DNA of 64,000 nt from Ryuthela nishihirai (taxonomy: Eukaryota > Arthropoda > Arachnida > Araneae > Heptathelidae): positions 53,902,613 through 53,966,612 of the forward strand of contig JAWZYU010000024.1 of assembly GCA_038380435.1 (NCBI GenBank), written 5' to 3'. The notes under the pieces were generated by a model, which saw only the letters and a program-made list of their open reading frames with translations, was not told the origin of the DNA and searched no databases. A program made the position numbers and the translations under genes. Each line of letters starts with the position of its first letter. Position 1 is the first letter of the stretch. Shown piece after piece: positions 23,906-36,404 of this stretch.

Positions 23906-24231
23906 TAAAATTAAAATGCATATTTAGAAAAGTCAATAAAGCAAAAGAAATTTAACTTTTAAAATGCAAGAAAACTTTCTGTTTTTACTTCAGGTAAGGT
24001 TTTAAAGTTCAGCTGATTTTCTGCTAAAAAGGATTAACTGTTACAAATCTATTTCATTGTTAGAAACCTAGAATTTTCTGGGTTAATAACAATAGGGTTG
24101 ACAAAAAAAAAAATACTTTTTTAAGAGAAGCAAGTATAAAATTCAACTTAATAGAATTAATGAAGTGAAATCAACAAACTAAAAACTGCATATTGTGGGT
24201 AACAATGAAAATAAAGAACGAAAAAATTTAC

Positions 24232-24436
24232 TTGTAGTGAAAGGATTCTGCTTCAAGTAATCACGTCTTTTGTTGATATTAGCCAATAAAAATTGCTTAA
24301 ACTGGGCTTTCAGCTCTCTCGTCTTTTCGAGACCACCCAAGGAAAAAATTGAAAGGAAATCTAAAGGTAATTTCATAGCCATCAATCCTTTATGAAGTTT
24401 CTGTGAAAATCTATCTCTCACCTGAAAGCATTCATC
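24232..24436 (-). CDS. pds5: PDS5 exon E7
   Basis: This is the longest exon seen (205 bp), phase 0 at entry and one base over at exit, acceptor attttcag and donor gtaaat. The peptide begins DECFQVRDRFSQKLHKGLMA, then MKLPLDFLSIFSLGGLEK, and ends with NINKRRDYLKQNPFTT. KLHKGL, LPLDF and NKRR(D/E)Y.KQNP are family hallmarks. An open frame calling its first codon at position 24421 uses an internal GTG. The splice acceptor shows that the exon continues five codons upstream (DECFQ), so 24421 is not a start codon. Confidence 0.96.
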
Positions 24437-24815
24437 CTGAAAATTTGAAGAGAAAGAAATTTGAGATATAAAGTGTCTACTTTATAATTCAGTACAATAT
24501 ATACATGCTCAACTACAATTTGAATACTGATTTTTTTTCCCTGCATATTTTAAGGAAAAATCTTTAAAATATATATTAATTTCTTTTACAGTTCATTTAA
24601 TTAAATCTGAAAAAGATGGCAAATAACGAAAAATGTAATATTACTTTTTATTAATCAGAATCAATCAGTTTTGATTAAAAGTCTGTATAAAAGTAGATTA
24701 TGGTTGCCATAACCAATTCAGCTATATAACTCTGCTGTGACAGGTAACCCAGCAATACAGTTATTGATACAGTGACAATCTACAGGTACTCATGAACAGT
24801 ATTGGAGGTTGGTAG

Positions 24816-26520
24816 TACAGTGGTCCCCCTACTAACAACATCTTTAACGATATTTTGGTTTATGATGTGCCTCTTATATAACCCCATGCATTTGATGAAC
24901 AATGAAAACCTCAATTAGTGATGTTGGTACAATAATGTTTTTGGGTGTTCTTTTTGGCCAAGAAAAGCACTTTAAGCTAACATGGTCATTATTTTCAGCC
25001 AAACAAAGCACTTTGAAGTCATGCAGCCACTTTTATCAACACTTTAATCCATCTGTCTTTTTTTTTTTGCATTCTGCCTTTGCAGTGCAAACATACCTGA
25101 TTTTCACAAATTTGTTGATATTTTAATAAATTAAATCAATTTCTGTGTAAACAAAGCAGGAAATTATTTCAAAAACATGAAATGATTTTGAAATAATTTA
25201 CAATGATATGAAACTGCATTAAAGTGCACTTGTAAATGAATATGGCCTCATGCAATCCATGACCAACAATTATTAAACAAAAGGATATATTTAACATAGT
25301 AAAGGATGCTTCCACTGTGGTTTTCAAAGGGAGCTGATTAATTGTAGAAACAAAAAAATTTGAAAAAAACTAATGATATGAATTTATGAAAACAAAAAAA
25401 TGAAAGATGAATCTGTAGTGATCAAATTATTTGCAACAAAGCCATTAATATTACTTAAATCATGATGTTTCTAAATTACATGTTTCCAACTTTGAAGATA
25501 TTTGAGCTAGTAAGGGATGATTTATGTATTTTAAACGATCTGAAATTAAAAGTGTAGTTAAAAATGATGAAGCTGCAAATGCAGATAAAGAGCCACCAGA
25601 TAAATTTAAGGCTGGGTTTTATGAGCTGATGGAAGAGGAAGGCTATGTTCCTCATCAAGTGTTCAATATGGATGGGACTAACCTCTTTTGAAAGATGTCA
25701 AAGAGAACCTACATAGCTAAGGATGAAGCTACTTTGCAAGAGCATAAGACTATGAAGGACAGTTAACCTTGTTGGTTGGTGCTAATGCTTCTTATGACTT
25801 TAAAGCCCATGCTTGTGTATCACTGTTTTGGACCTGCTGTAAAGAAGTACCTGATCACTAACAAGCTGGCATTTAAGGCTCTGGTGCTTTTAACAAGGCA
25901 CCTGGTCATGACCCAATACTTGCTAATTCTTTGGAATCCAAATTTGAGCTCATCACAGTCCTGACAACTAACACAATTTCTTTGATTCAACCTTGAACCA
26001 ATAAGTGATAGCTAATATCAAGAGGCTTTACATGAAAAGGATGTTTAAGAAATGCCATAAAGCAACATCAAGTGGTGATGACATGACAATAAAAGAATTT
26101 TGGAAGACAAAGTTCAACACACTGGTAGCTGTAAGAAACACCGCTGAAGCATTAGTAGGAAGTTTCAATTCACTGCCCAAATGCTGCTTGTAAAAATATG
26201 GGCAATCATCCAGCAAGACTTTGACAGATTTAAAGATCAGGCTAATACTGATTGAGAAATTATCTCTTTGGTCAATCTATGGGACTTGAAGTGGACAAAG
26301 AGGATGTGGAAGACCTTGTTCATTCTTATGAATGGGAGCTCACCACTGAAGACTTGTAACAGAGTCTATGATTCATAATGACAGTGGAGAAAGGGAAAGA
26401 GAGCATAATGATCATAAGACAATTGCCAAGGTTCAAGAAAATTCTGTATCACTGGAACTAGGTGAAGAAATTGGTCAAAAGACATCCTGCCATAGAGCAG
26501 AGTTTATGAACTACCACTAA
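24816..26520 (+). mobile_element. Tigger/pogo-type transposon fossil
   Basis: A cagtggtccccct end at about 24818 is a plausible left terminus, less certain than the coding part. The DDE region reads in mixed frames. YVPHQVFNMDGTNLFWKM, with the first catalytic Asp in NMD.T.LFWK, lies near 25645-25695. TYIAKDEAT follows near 25710, then LTLLVGANASYDFKAHACV near 25765, KRLYMKRMFKK near 26022 and MTIKEFWKTKFNTLVAVRNT near 26085. This order is typical of Tigger and jerky-like transposases. Stops and frameshifts interrupt it and I found no right terminus. Not a host gene. Confidence 0.8.
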
Positions 26521-26524
26521 AAAA

Positions 26525-28130
26525 AAGTATTACCTGACACCAGTTTATGGTGGCAGCTAGGTTACTATCATAAAGTGGTACAAGGTAACACTGTTCTGTG
26601 TAAGGTTACACCATAAAACACCCACACCAAAAAAGTTATTTGCTTCCATCTAGTGACAAGGAAAGATATTATGAAAAAATTGCATTTTCCCCCATACAAT
26701 AGTTAATTTTTACATAATGAGTTTTAACAGATAAAATTTTACACTTCCTATACCTACAATCAAGGACATGAAAATGGACATAATACACACCAGAAACAAA
26801 ATTGCATTCAAAGAAATACACAAACTACAGCAAAAAAATGTACAAAAAAAAAGTATCACCTAAACAAATATAGCAACTAAACTAACTGCTGTAGTTTCTT
26901 TAGAAAACAATGTTATTTTTTCACAATCTCCACAGCAGTCATACTCTACAATTTCAAATGGAATTTTCTTGTAAAATATAAACTACAAGAAAACTTTTGA
27001 ATTCAGTAAAATAATTGATGCTATTCTAAAAAAAGCTCTATGAAAAATACAAATTAATGTTATTTATTTTATGAAACTTTTTTTTTATTCATATGCAAAA
27101 CTTTTTTTTTTTTCACATATTCATGCAATTCATGTTATAGTCATCAAAACCACAAACTTCTAAGGATTTTTTAAAATAAAAAATTTGTATTCTGATACCA
27201 CAGATATTCTTTCTTCAAGAACTTAAATTTTTTTTGCTCCATCTTTTGCTTAGGAGCTAGCACACTAATTTTATTTCCAAAATGAATTCCTGTTGAACAT
27301 AGACATTGAAAGAATCCAAAATGAAAGGCCAAGACATTTATGTTCGTTTTTAATACAACAAAAAAATCGATTTTTTAAAAATAGAAATTGGCATTTGAAA
27401 ATTTTTTTGCATATATCTTTTAAAAATACATAATTCAAGCTTGATAAATGTTTTTTTTTTTCATTTGATGAATATTTATTAAATTACAATATAAAGAATT
27501 TGATAAAGCCACTTTATTGCCATATTTCAGAAGCTCTATACATTGTTAATAATTTGTTAATGTTACTCTGTATTGAAGCAACCACCTGATTTAAGCTCAG
27601 TAGTTTGATTTCAACTATTATCAATAAATTTTTCCTTAAAATTTCAAAAATTGCTTGAAAATTAATAAAAATTAATTAAAAAAACTGCCATTTTTAATGT
27701 TTTTGGAAAGATTTTGGAAGTAATTGTGAAGTACGTACCTCTGTTTCCCCCCTGTTTTACACTGTTTTCTGTCTTAAACCTATTTCAATATTCCTAGAAT
27801 TATTTTTATCATTTATCCCTGCACTCTATGCATCTTTTCCACTCTTTAGATTGAAACTATAACTAAAAAAAGTAAAAGACACTTTACCCAGAGCTCGTTA
27901 TTGTTAAAGCCGTTATTATTGTGAAACTGCTGACAACATTAAAATTTTGATGGAAGAACCAAGTGCCATGACCTAGCTAATTGCTGGCACATTTGATTTA
28001 CAAATTTGTTACAATAACAACAATAAAAATAACCAAAAAATGACCATATAATTTTTGACATCAACATGAAAGAGTTGGGACAACACTAAAAGCAGTGGCA
28101 GTCCGTGGTTGTGCAGAACTGAATTAAATA
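26525..28130. repeat. AT-rich intron with repeat family 5 copy
   Basis: 27350-27850 shares many phrases with 44335-44580 and 45700-45960, for example tttgatttcaactattatcaataaattttt, attttggaagtaattgtgaagta and tatttcaatattcctagaattattttta. The rest has no recognised content. Confidence 0.5.
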
Positions 28131-28138
28131 TTTCTCAC

Positions 28139-28250
28139 CTGCATCATTTTGTTTTTTGTCTTGGAAAAGTCCAGAAAGGTTACCACAGCAAATTTCTTAA
28201 TGTCAATTCCAAGTTTTTGTGCTGTGAGAATCGGCAGAATTGAGTCACTA
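28139..28250 (-). other. Possible cryptic exon in PDS5 intron
   Basis: A 112-bp stretch on the gene's strand has a good acceptor (tttgcctaccag) and a good donor (CAG then gtgaga). One frame is open (SDSILPILTAQKLG and onward to NKMMQ). It cannot belong to the PDS5 frame: E6 ends and E7 begins in phase 0, and reading on from E6 would meet TAG and TGA at once. It is either chance, an exon of something else, or an alternative exon whose inclusion would end translation. Confidence 0.25.
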
Positions 28251-28259
28251 CTGGTAGGC

Positions 28260-29470
28260 AAAAATCATTCTCAATTCGTTTCAATGATGAAAAAGCTTGT
28301 CATATAAAAAAATTTCTTCCAATATTTATTTCTTCATTCCTTTAAAATTTTCAAAAGCTACAACATTTTAACAATTTAAATGTTTTCAAAAAAAAATATC
28401 TAAAATTCTGAGCTTTGTTTCCTGCCTTGAGAAGTGTTTATGTGTCATGTATAGTCACAAAGTACCATGTGCTTAACAAAAGTTGTTAAGTTTGCACCAT
28501 TTACACCAAGAAGTATTGTTCTTATAGGAAACACCTTGAAGTAGTGTAAAGTAACACTAATTCTGTGCTATAGTAACCAACTTGCCTGTACAGCCGAAAC
28601 TTCTAATGCATCCAAGTAAGGCAAGGAAGTTCCTTATTTGCTTGACCAAGACAAGCCCCTATAGCCCATGCCTATGCATATTAGGATGAGGTGGTAAGAG
28701 CTATTTGTAGTGAGACTGTGCCACTGTCCAATTTGCAGCAACTGCATGACACAATCATTTCCACATGGTACAACATTCATGCACAATGAATCAAGTATCT
28801 TGTAAGTTATATGCCCTGAAGAATTCAGATTGTTTCTGAAGGCCACAGGAGGTGAAACATGCTACTTGGTAGGTGAACGTAATAAACTGGCATCTCAGTG
28901 TATCTGGACAATATTTTTAAGGCTCATTCTTAATACCAATAAATGGCTCATTTTCCCAATCACAGTATCTCTTCCTAATCATGACTTTTGCTTCTGAAAA
29001 TACTGTGATAAAGAAATTAAATATTTTTCAAATTTGGTGCATAAAGGGTTAACTGGTTTGAACTCTGTAATAATCAGATTTATCAAGTACTGAATAATAA
29101 ATCTTAATAAACTGATCATTCTCTACATCATTGAAATTATATCACATATATATTATTGTATATATATTTGTATCTACCACAGTTAAAGAAACAGATATTG
29201 ATACCTAAAGGAAAATTACTTGTGGGATGTTGAAGTCTAGAGAGTCAACTCTGTTAATGTGGGTTTGCTATGGCAAATCATAATGATTGTAACTATAATC
29301 ACCAATCTTGAGATATTTACTTGGATACTGACACCTTACACTGCATACAGATCATTTGTCAATTACTGATGTATGCTAGAGATACTCTATGATACCAAAT
29401 TTATTTAATATGAAAGCACAGTTCAGATTTCAGCAAAAATATATTACTGCTACAATAAATTCATGTTAAA
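28260..29470. other. Intron sequence, nothing recognised
   Basis: AT-rich. The open frame at 28634-28846 (minus) has no motif I can name. Confidence 0.4.
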
Positions 29471-29474
29471 AAAA

Positions 29475-29660
29475 ATTACCCATCAAGCAGCTACTTGCCA
29501 CAGAGGTCTGGCAAGAGCCTATCAGTTCAATATGTAATAGAGAAAATATATGAGGAAGGTGAGACCTCAGTAGAAAGACAATACCTTACCCATGGCTTGA
29601 ACCCAAGTCCTTTTCATCAGTAGTCAAGCATGCTAACCACTTGGTCATCAAGAAATATTA
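29475..29660 (-). mobile_element. tRNA-derived SINE, family 2
   Basis: Second copy of the family at 5085-5270, in the same orientation and with the same order of conserved phrases. The box B region reads cttgaacccaag. It lies only 165 bp from exon E6. Confidence 0.65.
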
Positions 29661-29824
29661 TTGCAAAACTTTAATAAAAAGACTTCATATTCACTCTCAT
29701 TTCACCTCTTGTAATATAGTTGCAAAAACAAATGATTTTTCTATTATTCCATGCAAATTATCTATTTTAAAAGCTAGAATGATTTTAAACTTTTAAACAC
29801 TAAACTTTTAAACACTATACTTAC

Positions 29825-29948
29825 ATTAATCACAAGAGATAAAACTTGAAATTGTTCTAAACTAATGACTTCAGCATAATTTGGCTCCTGACATAATTTT
29901 AGCATACAACATGCTGCTGTTAGCCTCAACCAAGACTTTTCTGCAGGT
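29825..29948 (-). CDS. pds5: PDS5 exon E6
   Basis: A 124-bp exon with acceptor atattttag and donor gtaagt. The first base completes the serine codon begun in E5, then 41 codons follow. The peptide is PAEKSWLRLTAACCMLKLCQ followed by EPNYAEVISLEQFQVLSLVI and N. PDS5 proteins carry the same SPAE.SWLRL.AGC.MLK...EQF..LS order immediately before the DEC.QVR...KLHKGL segment encoded by E7. Confidence 0.96.
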
Positions 29949-30234
29949 CTAAAATATTATTAAAAGTATCAAGTTTTAGTAAGTCAAATACTTAAAATAA
30001 ATGCAGTTTCACTAATTTTAAAAAGGTTATTGAAACAATAATCAGTATCAGCCTAAAGACAAATGAATCACCTCTGAAAAAATGCAAAATTCAAGAAATA
30101 AGAAAGTCTGGTCTGCTTTTTAACTGTAATTGAGTAGCTGTGCTGTAAAATAACTGAATAACATAATAATAGTATGCATGCATAACTGTCAGCCTGTATA
30201 ATTCTTAAGCAGCCATAGATCTGTGGGTATTATA

Positions 30235-30986
30235 TGGTTTGTAGTTTAATAGCGATATTCTCTTCTGGAAAGAAACAGAGGGGGAGGGCTGCCAGATTAA
30301 TGTGGCCTATTAATCTGGACTAACTTCCTCAGCAGGGTAAGAAAAGAAAGCTGGACCAACTCCCTCAGCAGAGTAAGGAAAGAAAGAGAAAGTGGTCAGT
30401 AATTTTACTGACCACTTTCTCTTTCTTTCCTTACCCTGCTGAGGAGTGGTCAACTTCACAGTCTTGGTCTGGCCACTTATATACCGACTAGAACATGTAA
30501 TGGCACTGAGTAAGATTATGAATCCTGAACTTGCTGCACTGGTGGATGTCTGTTGAGGGAAAAATCTATCACTGTGTTTTCTATTTATTTGTAAGCTGAC
30601 AGCCAAAGTGAACAGCTAGCCAGGATACCTTGTAATAGCTGGTGGAAATCCTGATCAGAGGCCAAACTTATACTGGAGGAAATTCCCGCAATAAACAGTT
30701 GGCTTAAGCCATTAACAGTGGGTAAACAATCTTTTCCCCATGACTGTAAGTAAGGCACTGTTTGATATTGTTGGTTCTCTCGATAAACATAGTTTTTGAA
30801 AATCCTACTAATCATTTTCTTTCCACAAGTAGGTGGAATGTGAGGACACTTATAGAATTTATTCTCTTCTGTCCTTACACAGGAATTACATCATTATAAA
30901 CCTTTTCTGGGTTTGCAAGAGACTAGATGGACAAGTAAATGTCAGATACTTAAAAAAAAATTCTCTTTCCAGGGTGGGAGGATGGA
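30235..30986 (+). mobile_element. RTE-type LINE copy D, segment 1 (5' end)
   Basis: 5' leader and start of the endonuclease of a fourth long RTE copy. The leader matches copies A and C (gggagggctgccagatta, ctgctgaggagtggtcaac). QETRWTSKCQ near 30917 is the LQETRW endonuclease motif. The leader carries a large local palindrome (30345-30455). The segment ends in ccagggtgggaggatgga, where a 5.8-kb I-type LINE is inserted. Confidence 0.85.
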
Positions 30987-31369
30987 TTGGTTGGTTGGTT
31001 GTTTAGGGTTTTATGGCGCATTAGCATCTGAGGCTATAATGCGCCAAACACATGTCCAAATAAAAGAAAATAGTCATAGAACCCTCAACCAAGTACTAAA
31101 ATAAACTACAAACAAATATACATATTGTAAAACAATAAAAGGAAACATATTCAACAACAAAAAACAAATGTATAAATATAACATAAAGATAAACATAAAA
31201 TTACCCAGGTGTAAGCGACCTGGGTTATATATACAACGTAAAAGGTGGTAAAATCGAAGTCGAGTAAAATATACAGTATATCGTAAAAATTCAAATAAGA
31301 GTTAAAACAACAATTCTCTGATAAGAGATGTCTGAGTGTAAGGGGCTAGGATGTAAAATTATGAAATTA

Positions 31370-32300
31370 GAAAACATAGGGTCTTTCAAAGTTAAAACAA
31401 GTACATTCAATTAAAATATAATTAATACTTAAAACGGTGTCACAAAACTCGCACTTAGGTACGTCGTCAGCCCATAGAAGAAATGAATGACCTAAGCGGA
31501 GCTGAGCAAGTACAACTTCCTCCTTGCGATTCCTGCGGTAACAAGACTGCCATGGTTTGATGATAGGTTTGATCTCAAAGAGCTTAAAGCTGTTCTGACC
31601 AAGATCTCTGTCACTGTGCCCGGAGCTCGATAGTAAAACATTGCCGGAAATCCAGATATGGAATCGGCAACGGAGAGTTGGACAGGGGCGTGGCTGACCT
31701 GGCAGCAGAATCTGTGCCAAATCATTGCCCCTGATTCTGACATGACCGGGCACCCAACAGAAATGGATGGTGGTTGTGGTCGTTGTAAAGCACACACCGA
31801 TGATGATGCTTAGCCGCAACATGGTGCAAGGTGAGACTGATAGTGTGCAACTCTGCAGTGAAGATGGAAAACTGCAGTGGGATCTGATCTGCAATGATTA
31901 CATCACAGCAGACCGTGGCCGATCCCTCTGATGTGCCAGACTTCGAGCCATCTCTGAAGACAGGCAAGAAGTCTGGGAACTCAGCACGATGGCTGGCAAA
32001 GAGTTGACAGTACACACAGTCAGGTGTAAAGGCCTTCCCCGTCCTGCACAGGGAAAAATCACAGGAAGGGGAAACAACGAGCCACGGTGGAAGTGGCTCA
32101 GCTGTCGACTGTGCGACACTATCGAGACTGGTGTTGATGTCTCTCAGGCAGCCTCGGACTCGCAAACCGAAAGGACGAATGGCAATCGGCCGATTTGTGT
32201 AAAGCACTTCCCACTTTTGACTGAAAAGGCAGTCCCAAGTGGGATGGACAGGCAGGGATCGCAATTTAGATGCATATTGTAGGGACAACTGCTGACGCAA
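31370..32300 (-). pseudogene. I-type LINE ORF2, RNase H and C-terminal part
   Basis: RNase H would remove the RNA strand after reverse transcription. The frame reads FPDFLPVFRDGSKSGTSEGS (first Asp) near 31915-31990, FSIFTAELHTISLTL (Glu) near 31845, VLYNDHN (Asp) near 31790 and WVPGHVRIRGNDLA (His and last Asp) near 31740, all four expected acidic and histidine positions. A frameshift in the last motif moves the reading into the adjacent frame. Downstream is a C-terminal zinc-like stretch CEFCDTVLSINYILIECTCF near 31400-31460. Confidence 0.85.
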
Positions 32301-32566
32301 AGAGATAAAGAGGGTTCGCCAGTCTCAACCTATAGACTCTGGACCGGTGAGATGCGGAAGGCTCCCGTGCAAACACGGAGAGCCTGATGATGGAGGGGGT
32401 CCAGCACCTTCACCACCGAATCCTGGGCGGAGTCGTACACCTGGGATCCGTAGTCCAGTTTCGATCAGACAAGTGCATGGTAGAGGCAGAGCAAAGAAAG
32501 GGAGGAGGTCCTCTCCCCCCAAGAAAGGGAGGAGAGGACCTTGATGATGTCCAATGCCCTCATGCA

Positions 32567-33400
32567 CTAGGACCCGAGATGACGTATGTGTGGTAAAAAG
32601 ATCAATTTCCAATTGAATATGAGACCGAGAAACCTGGTCTCCGCCACAACTGAAATGATGTTACCCCCGAGCCACAGTTCAAGATCCAGGTGAAGATTAC
32701 GCTTGCAGCAAAAGTGCACATAAGCAGTCTTCTGTGGGGAGAACCGAAACCCGTTTGCCATTGCCCAAACAGAAAAATTGTTCAGGGCAATTTGCAGTTG
32801 TCTTTCAATGACCCTCATGCTGGACAAAGAGCAAGAGATGATAAAGTCATCAACATAGAGGGCATTGCCTACTGATGGAGGAAGTTGTCTAGTAATAGAA
32901 ATTATCTTGACAGCAAAAAGCATAACACTCAGAATGCAGCATTGTGGCACTCCCTGTTCTTGGGGGTACGGCCACGACAGAGTGTTACCGACACGGACAC
33001 AAAAAGTACGTGTCGATAAAAAGTTGGAGATGAAGATTGGCCCGTGACCTGTCAAGCCGAAGCTATGGAGGTCACAAAGAATGCCAAATCTCCAAGCCGT
33101 GTCGTATGCTTTTTCAATGTCGAAGAAAATTGACACTAGGTGCTCTCTTCGTAAAAAATGAGTTTCTGATAGCCGATTCGAGGCGTATCAGATGGTCAAG
33201 AGTTGACTGTTGCCTGCGAAAGCCACACTGGGTGTTCGAAAGAAGGTTGTGGTGTTCTAAATACCATATGAGTCTGGCATTTACCATTCTTTCCAACACC
33301 TTGCACACGCAGCTCGTCAACACAACGGGACGATAATTGGAAGGAATCTAGGAATCCTGTCCTGGCTTCGGGAAGGCCAAGACGATGGGTTCCCACCAGG
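32567..33400 (-). pseudogene. I-type LINE ORF2, reverse transcriptase domain
   Basis: Reverse transcriptase that would copy element RNA at the nicked target. In order: VCKVLERMVNARL near 33270-33310 and QCGFRRQQSTLDHL near 33185-33225 (RT motifs 1-2), FFDIEKAYDTAW near 33095-33130 (motif A, catalytic Asp), QGVPQCCILS near 32935-32965 (motif B) and YVDDF near 32850 (motif C). The last is the YxDD box with V in the second place, as in many I-type and Jockey elements. A shift separates motif 2 from motif A. The QCC in motif B replaces the usual QG(S/C). Confidence 0.88.
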
Positions 33401-33847
33401 AGTCTGGAAACTGCTCGAGAAAAATTCGATTTTAAAGATGGAGCAGCCGATCCTTACTCGATGGGGAGAGATGTTGGAGTATTGCATAATGGACACTGTC
33501 CGGTCTGACAGCAGATGCACGAGACGAGTGCAGAGAAAGGCGAAGCTCCTCCGCTGTGAATGGTTTGTTGTAAGACTCCAGACAGCGGAGAGTGTTCCGC
33601 CCTGCTCTTCTGGGCCAGAAACTTGGGGGAGTAAGAAGACGATGATGAGATGGAGGAGAATGACTAACCCCAGAGTGTCAGCAATTGCCTGTCCATTGTG
33701 CTCCAGGATCGATAACGAGTGGGACGTGTAGTTCCCACCCATCTCTGGACTTTATCCCACACGACCTTAGAACTGGTCATGCGGGTGATAGAAGACATAT
33801 ATTTGATCAAGATTCCTTCTGGCTCTGACGTCAGATGAAACGAGCTT

Positions 33848-34815
33848 TCACCCTGGCGTGTTTGAACTTTTCGAGGTTGGGGAACGTCGAATATTTCTGA
33901 AACACTCCCCAAGCCTTGTCCTGAGCCTTACGAGCTGCGTGCAATCTGGAATCCAACACGGTTTCGGAAAACGAGGAAACTGTGTCGAAGTTTGAGGAAC
34001 TGTTGATGCAGCTGCATCTATGATACAGTCAGTTGTCTCCGCTACTGCCCCATTGATTGGCTCCTGGCTGACTGAGTGGTCATCGAGCTCAGAGAGCAGC
34101 TCGAACCCACCCCAGTCAGCCCGATTGAGCCTCCACACTGAGACGTGTGAAGGGCTGCAAGCCCCCCCCCCCACGGGAGATGGTGCACACCACGGGGAGG
34201 TGATCGCTTCCATACGGGTTGTCCTCCTATGTAAAGAGTGGAAGGATCAAGGAGGAGCAGATGGTAAGGTGAATGGCAGTGAAAGTGTGGGTTGGGAAGT
34301 GAAAGTAAGTACTGACATTGGTGTTCAACAGGGAGAAAGAAGGATCCAGGAGCCACTGCTCCAGGACCCCGACCCTCCTGTTATTGTCAGGCACTGCCCC
34401 AAAGTGGACTGTGTCCATTGAGGTCCCCCATTATGAGGAAGGGGGACAGCAGCTGCGAGACAAGATAATCAAAATCTTCCTGGAAGATGATGCTCCCAGG
34501 TGGAAGATAGACAGAGCAGACAGTCAGCAAGAACCCTATAAAGAGGTGGATGGCTAACGCCTCTAAGTTGATGGTGAGTGGTATGACCTGGAATGAAGAA
34601 TGGTTGACAAGGATGGTGACACCCCCGCGAGCTGGATCATCTCCATCCTGGTCCCGGGAAACTATGGAAAAGTGCCGGATTATGGCATCTGCAACTGTCT
34701 GCAAGTAAGTCTCCTGCAGGCACACAAAGATGGGCTGATGTGCCTGAAGGAGTGCCTTGATGTCGTCAATATTCCTCTGGAATCCACGACAATTCCATTG
34801 TAGGAGTGTGGCCAT
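33848..34815 (-). pseudogene. I-type LINE ORF2 start, endonuclease domain
   Basis: ORF2 probably starts at 34815: MATLLQWNCRGFQRNIDDI, the usual opening of this class. FVCLQETYLQ follows near 34720 with the catalytic Glu, SVYLPPG near 34510 and LIMGDLNGHSPLWGS near 34390-34440. A shift follows, then a spacer region to 33848. It would nick the target DNA. The spacing from ORF1 is short. Confidence 0.88.
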
Positions 34816-34829
34816 CTCGGGACTTTAGA

Positions 34830-36060
34830 AGAGTGGGCGGACGACGAATTTCTATTCAACTTAACCACCGCAGAGGACGGTTTAGTGAATAGGGGGCGGG
34901 TGATATCCATGTCCTCGGGGCATCGATCAGTGACCGCACGTTTTAGAGATGTGATTATTTTCTTTTTGGGCCATGGCGGGGGCCCCTTTGGTTTGGAAGG
35001 TCTAGCTGTTTGAGAACGTGGAGGAGGAGGTCTTCCGGTGGAGGTGGAAGGCTGAGTTGCAGGAATGGAAACCAGGGTTGATGTCAAAGTTGATACCACC
35101 CTCGGTTTCGCCTGCATAAGGAGGTACTTAGCTGCTGGTGAGAAATACTCAGTAGGTGGTACACTGGTATCAGCTGCACCACAACTGAAGTCATTGGAAT
35201 GATGGGCTTTCCAATGACAGCACTGGTGTAGGATACCTTGCCAGGAGGTGCGGGTGATGCAGCAAGCTTTCTTGCCTCAGCATATGAGATGCTATTCATA
35301 ACCTTAAAGCGTTGCACCTCCTTTTCCTCCTTCCACTTCAGCCAGTCGTGGGAGTACGCCAGATGCTAAACACTACAGTTAACACAGCATGCTTTTTCTG
35401 CTGTGCAGTCAGGATCGAGATGATCCTTACTGTCACAGTGAGCACAGGTGGGTTTGCCCCAGCAAGCTGTGCAAGCATGACTGTATATCTGACACTAAAA
35501 AGAGCACAGAGGGTTCGGAATATACGGCCGTACCTCACAATGTAAATAACCTGCCTTGATGGAAGAAGGCAGGCATGGCATGTTAAATGTCACAATCAGT
35601 ACCTGGGATGGTATCAATTTACCATCATGGCGTGACGAAACCCGGTGGACCGTTGCTACTCCTTGAGGTGTGAGCTCCAAGATGATTTCCTCCTCAGTGA
35701 CTTTGAGGAGGCCCCACTCAGTGATCACACCCTGAGAGGAATTCAAATTTTTAGGGGAGTGACCTCAACAGCCATCCCACCAATCTCTTTGACATTCAGG
35801 AGCAGTTCAGAGTGTTTTGAACAAGTGGTCTCAACCTGCAAGTCGCCTGATCTTAAGAGCATTACAGATTTTGGTTCTCCCGCTAGACCTTTCAAACCTT
35901 TGTTAACGAAAAATGGGGACATGTCCCCAAGTACCTGATCACCCATGGAGTGCATGATCAGGAATCTTGGGAACGAAGACACAGACAAAGACAATGGCAA
36001 AGATAATGTAGACGAGGAAGTTGGGGACTCATGCCGAGCCCTCTTTTTGGCATTGATCAC
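34830..36060 (-). pseudogene. I-type LINE ORF1, Gag-like with CCHC zinc knuckles
   Basis: ORF1 would coat element RNA. A likely start is MINAKKRARHESPTSSSTLS at 36060. The frame shifts near 35745 into a stretch ending CEVRPYIPNPLCSF and then TAG near 35500. Beyond that the zinc knuckles read CTACWGKPTC and CAHCDSKDHLDPDC (C-x2-C-x4-H-x4-C), then CCVNCSV, a second stop and HLAYSHDW, near 35340-35470. The C-terminal part is proline and serine rich and runs to about 34830. At least two stops and one shift are present. Confidence 0.85.
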
Positions 36061-36404
36061 ATTATTTTCATCTTACTGATCGCATTATTTTCATCTTCAA
36101 CTCTCATGGTTGAGTTTGTGTGGTTCAGTGCCCGCTGTCCCCACACTCCACGGAACCCAACAAGGGGACGCCCAGTCGGGTGCCATGGCTACACAGACAC
36201 TATACCCCCACAGACAATGAGCCAAGCCCTCACAAATAAATAGAAGGAAAATGAAAAGAGAAATGTGCAGAAAGAAACTTTCTACACAAAAGGAACAAAG
36301 CGTAAAATAATAAAATTTTGAATGACGAAACTGGCCTCACAAAGAAATTATAACTGCAAAATGAAAATAATCTGTGAGGAAACTTTCAAACCTGTACCCG
36401 GACT

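Noticed and set aside
24902..25126. Separate small gene upstream of the Tigger coding part
   Set aside because: It lies between the presumed left end and the transposase of the Tigger fossil and shows no motif; most likely the element's leader.
25440..26520. Host gene encoding a jerky or CENP-B-like protein
   Set aside because: The reading frame is broken by many stops and shifts and no introns or splice sites restore it; a transposon fossil is simpler.
32325..32612. Proline- and glycine-rich open frames on both strands within the I-type LINE
   Set aside because: They lie over the region between the RT and RNase H domains of ORF2 and are shadow or shifted frames of it.
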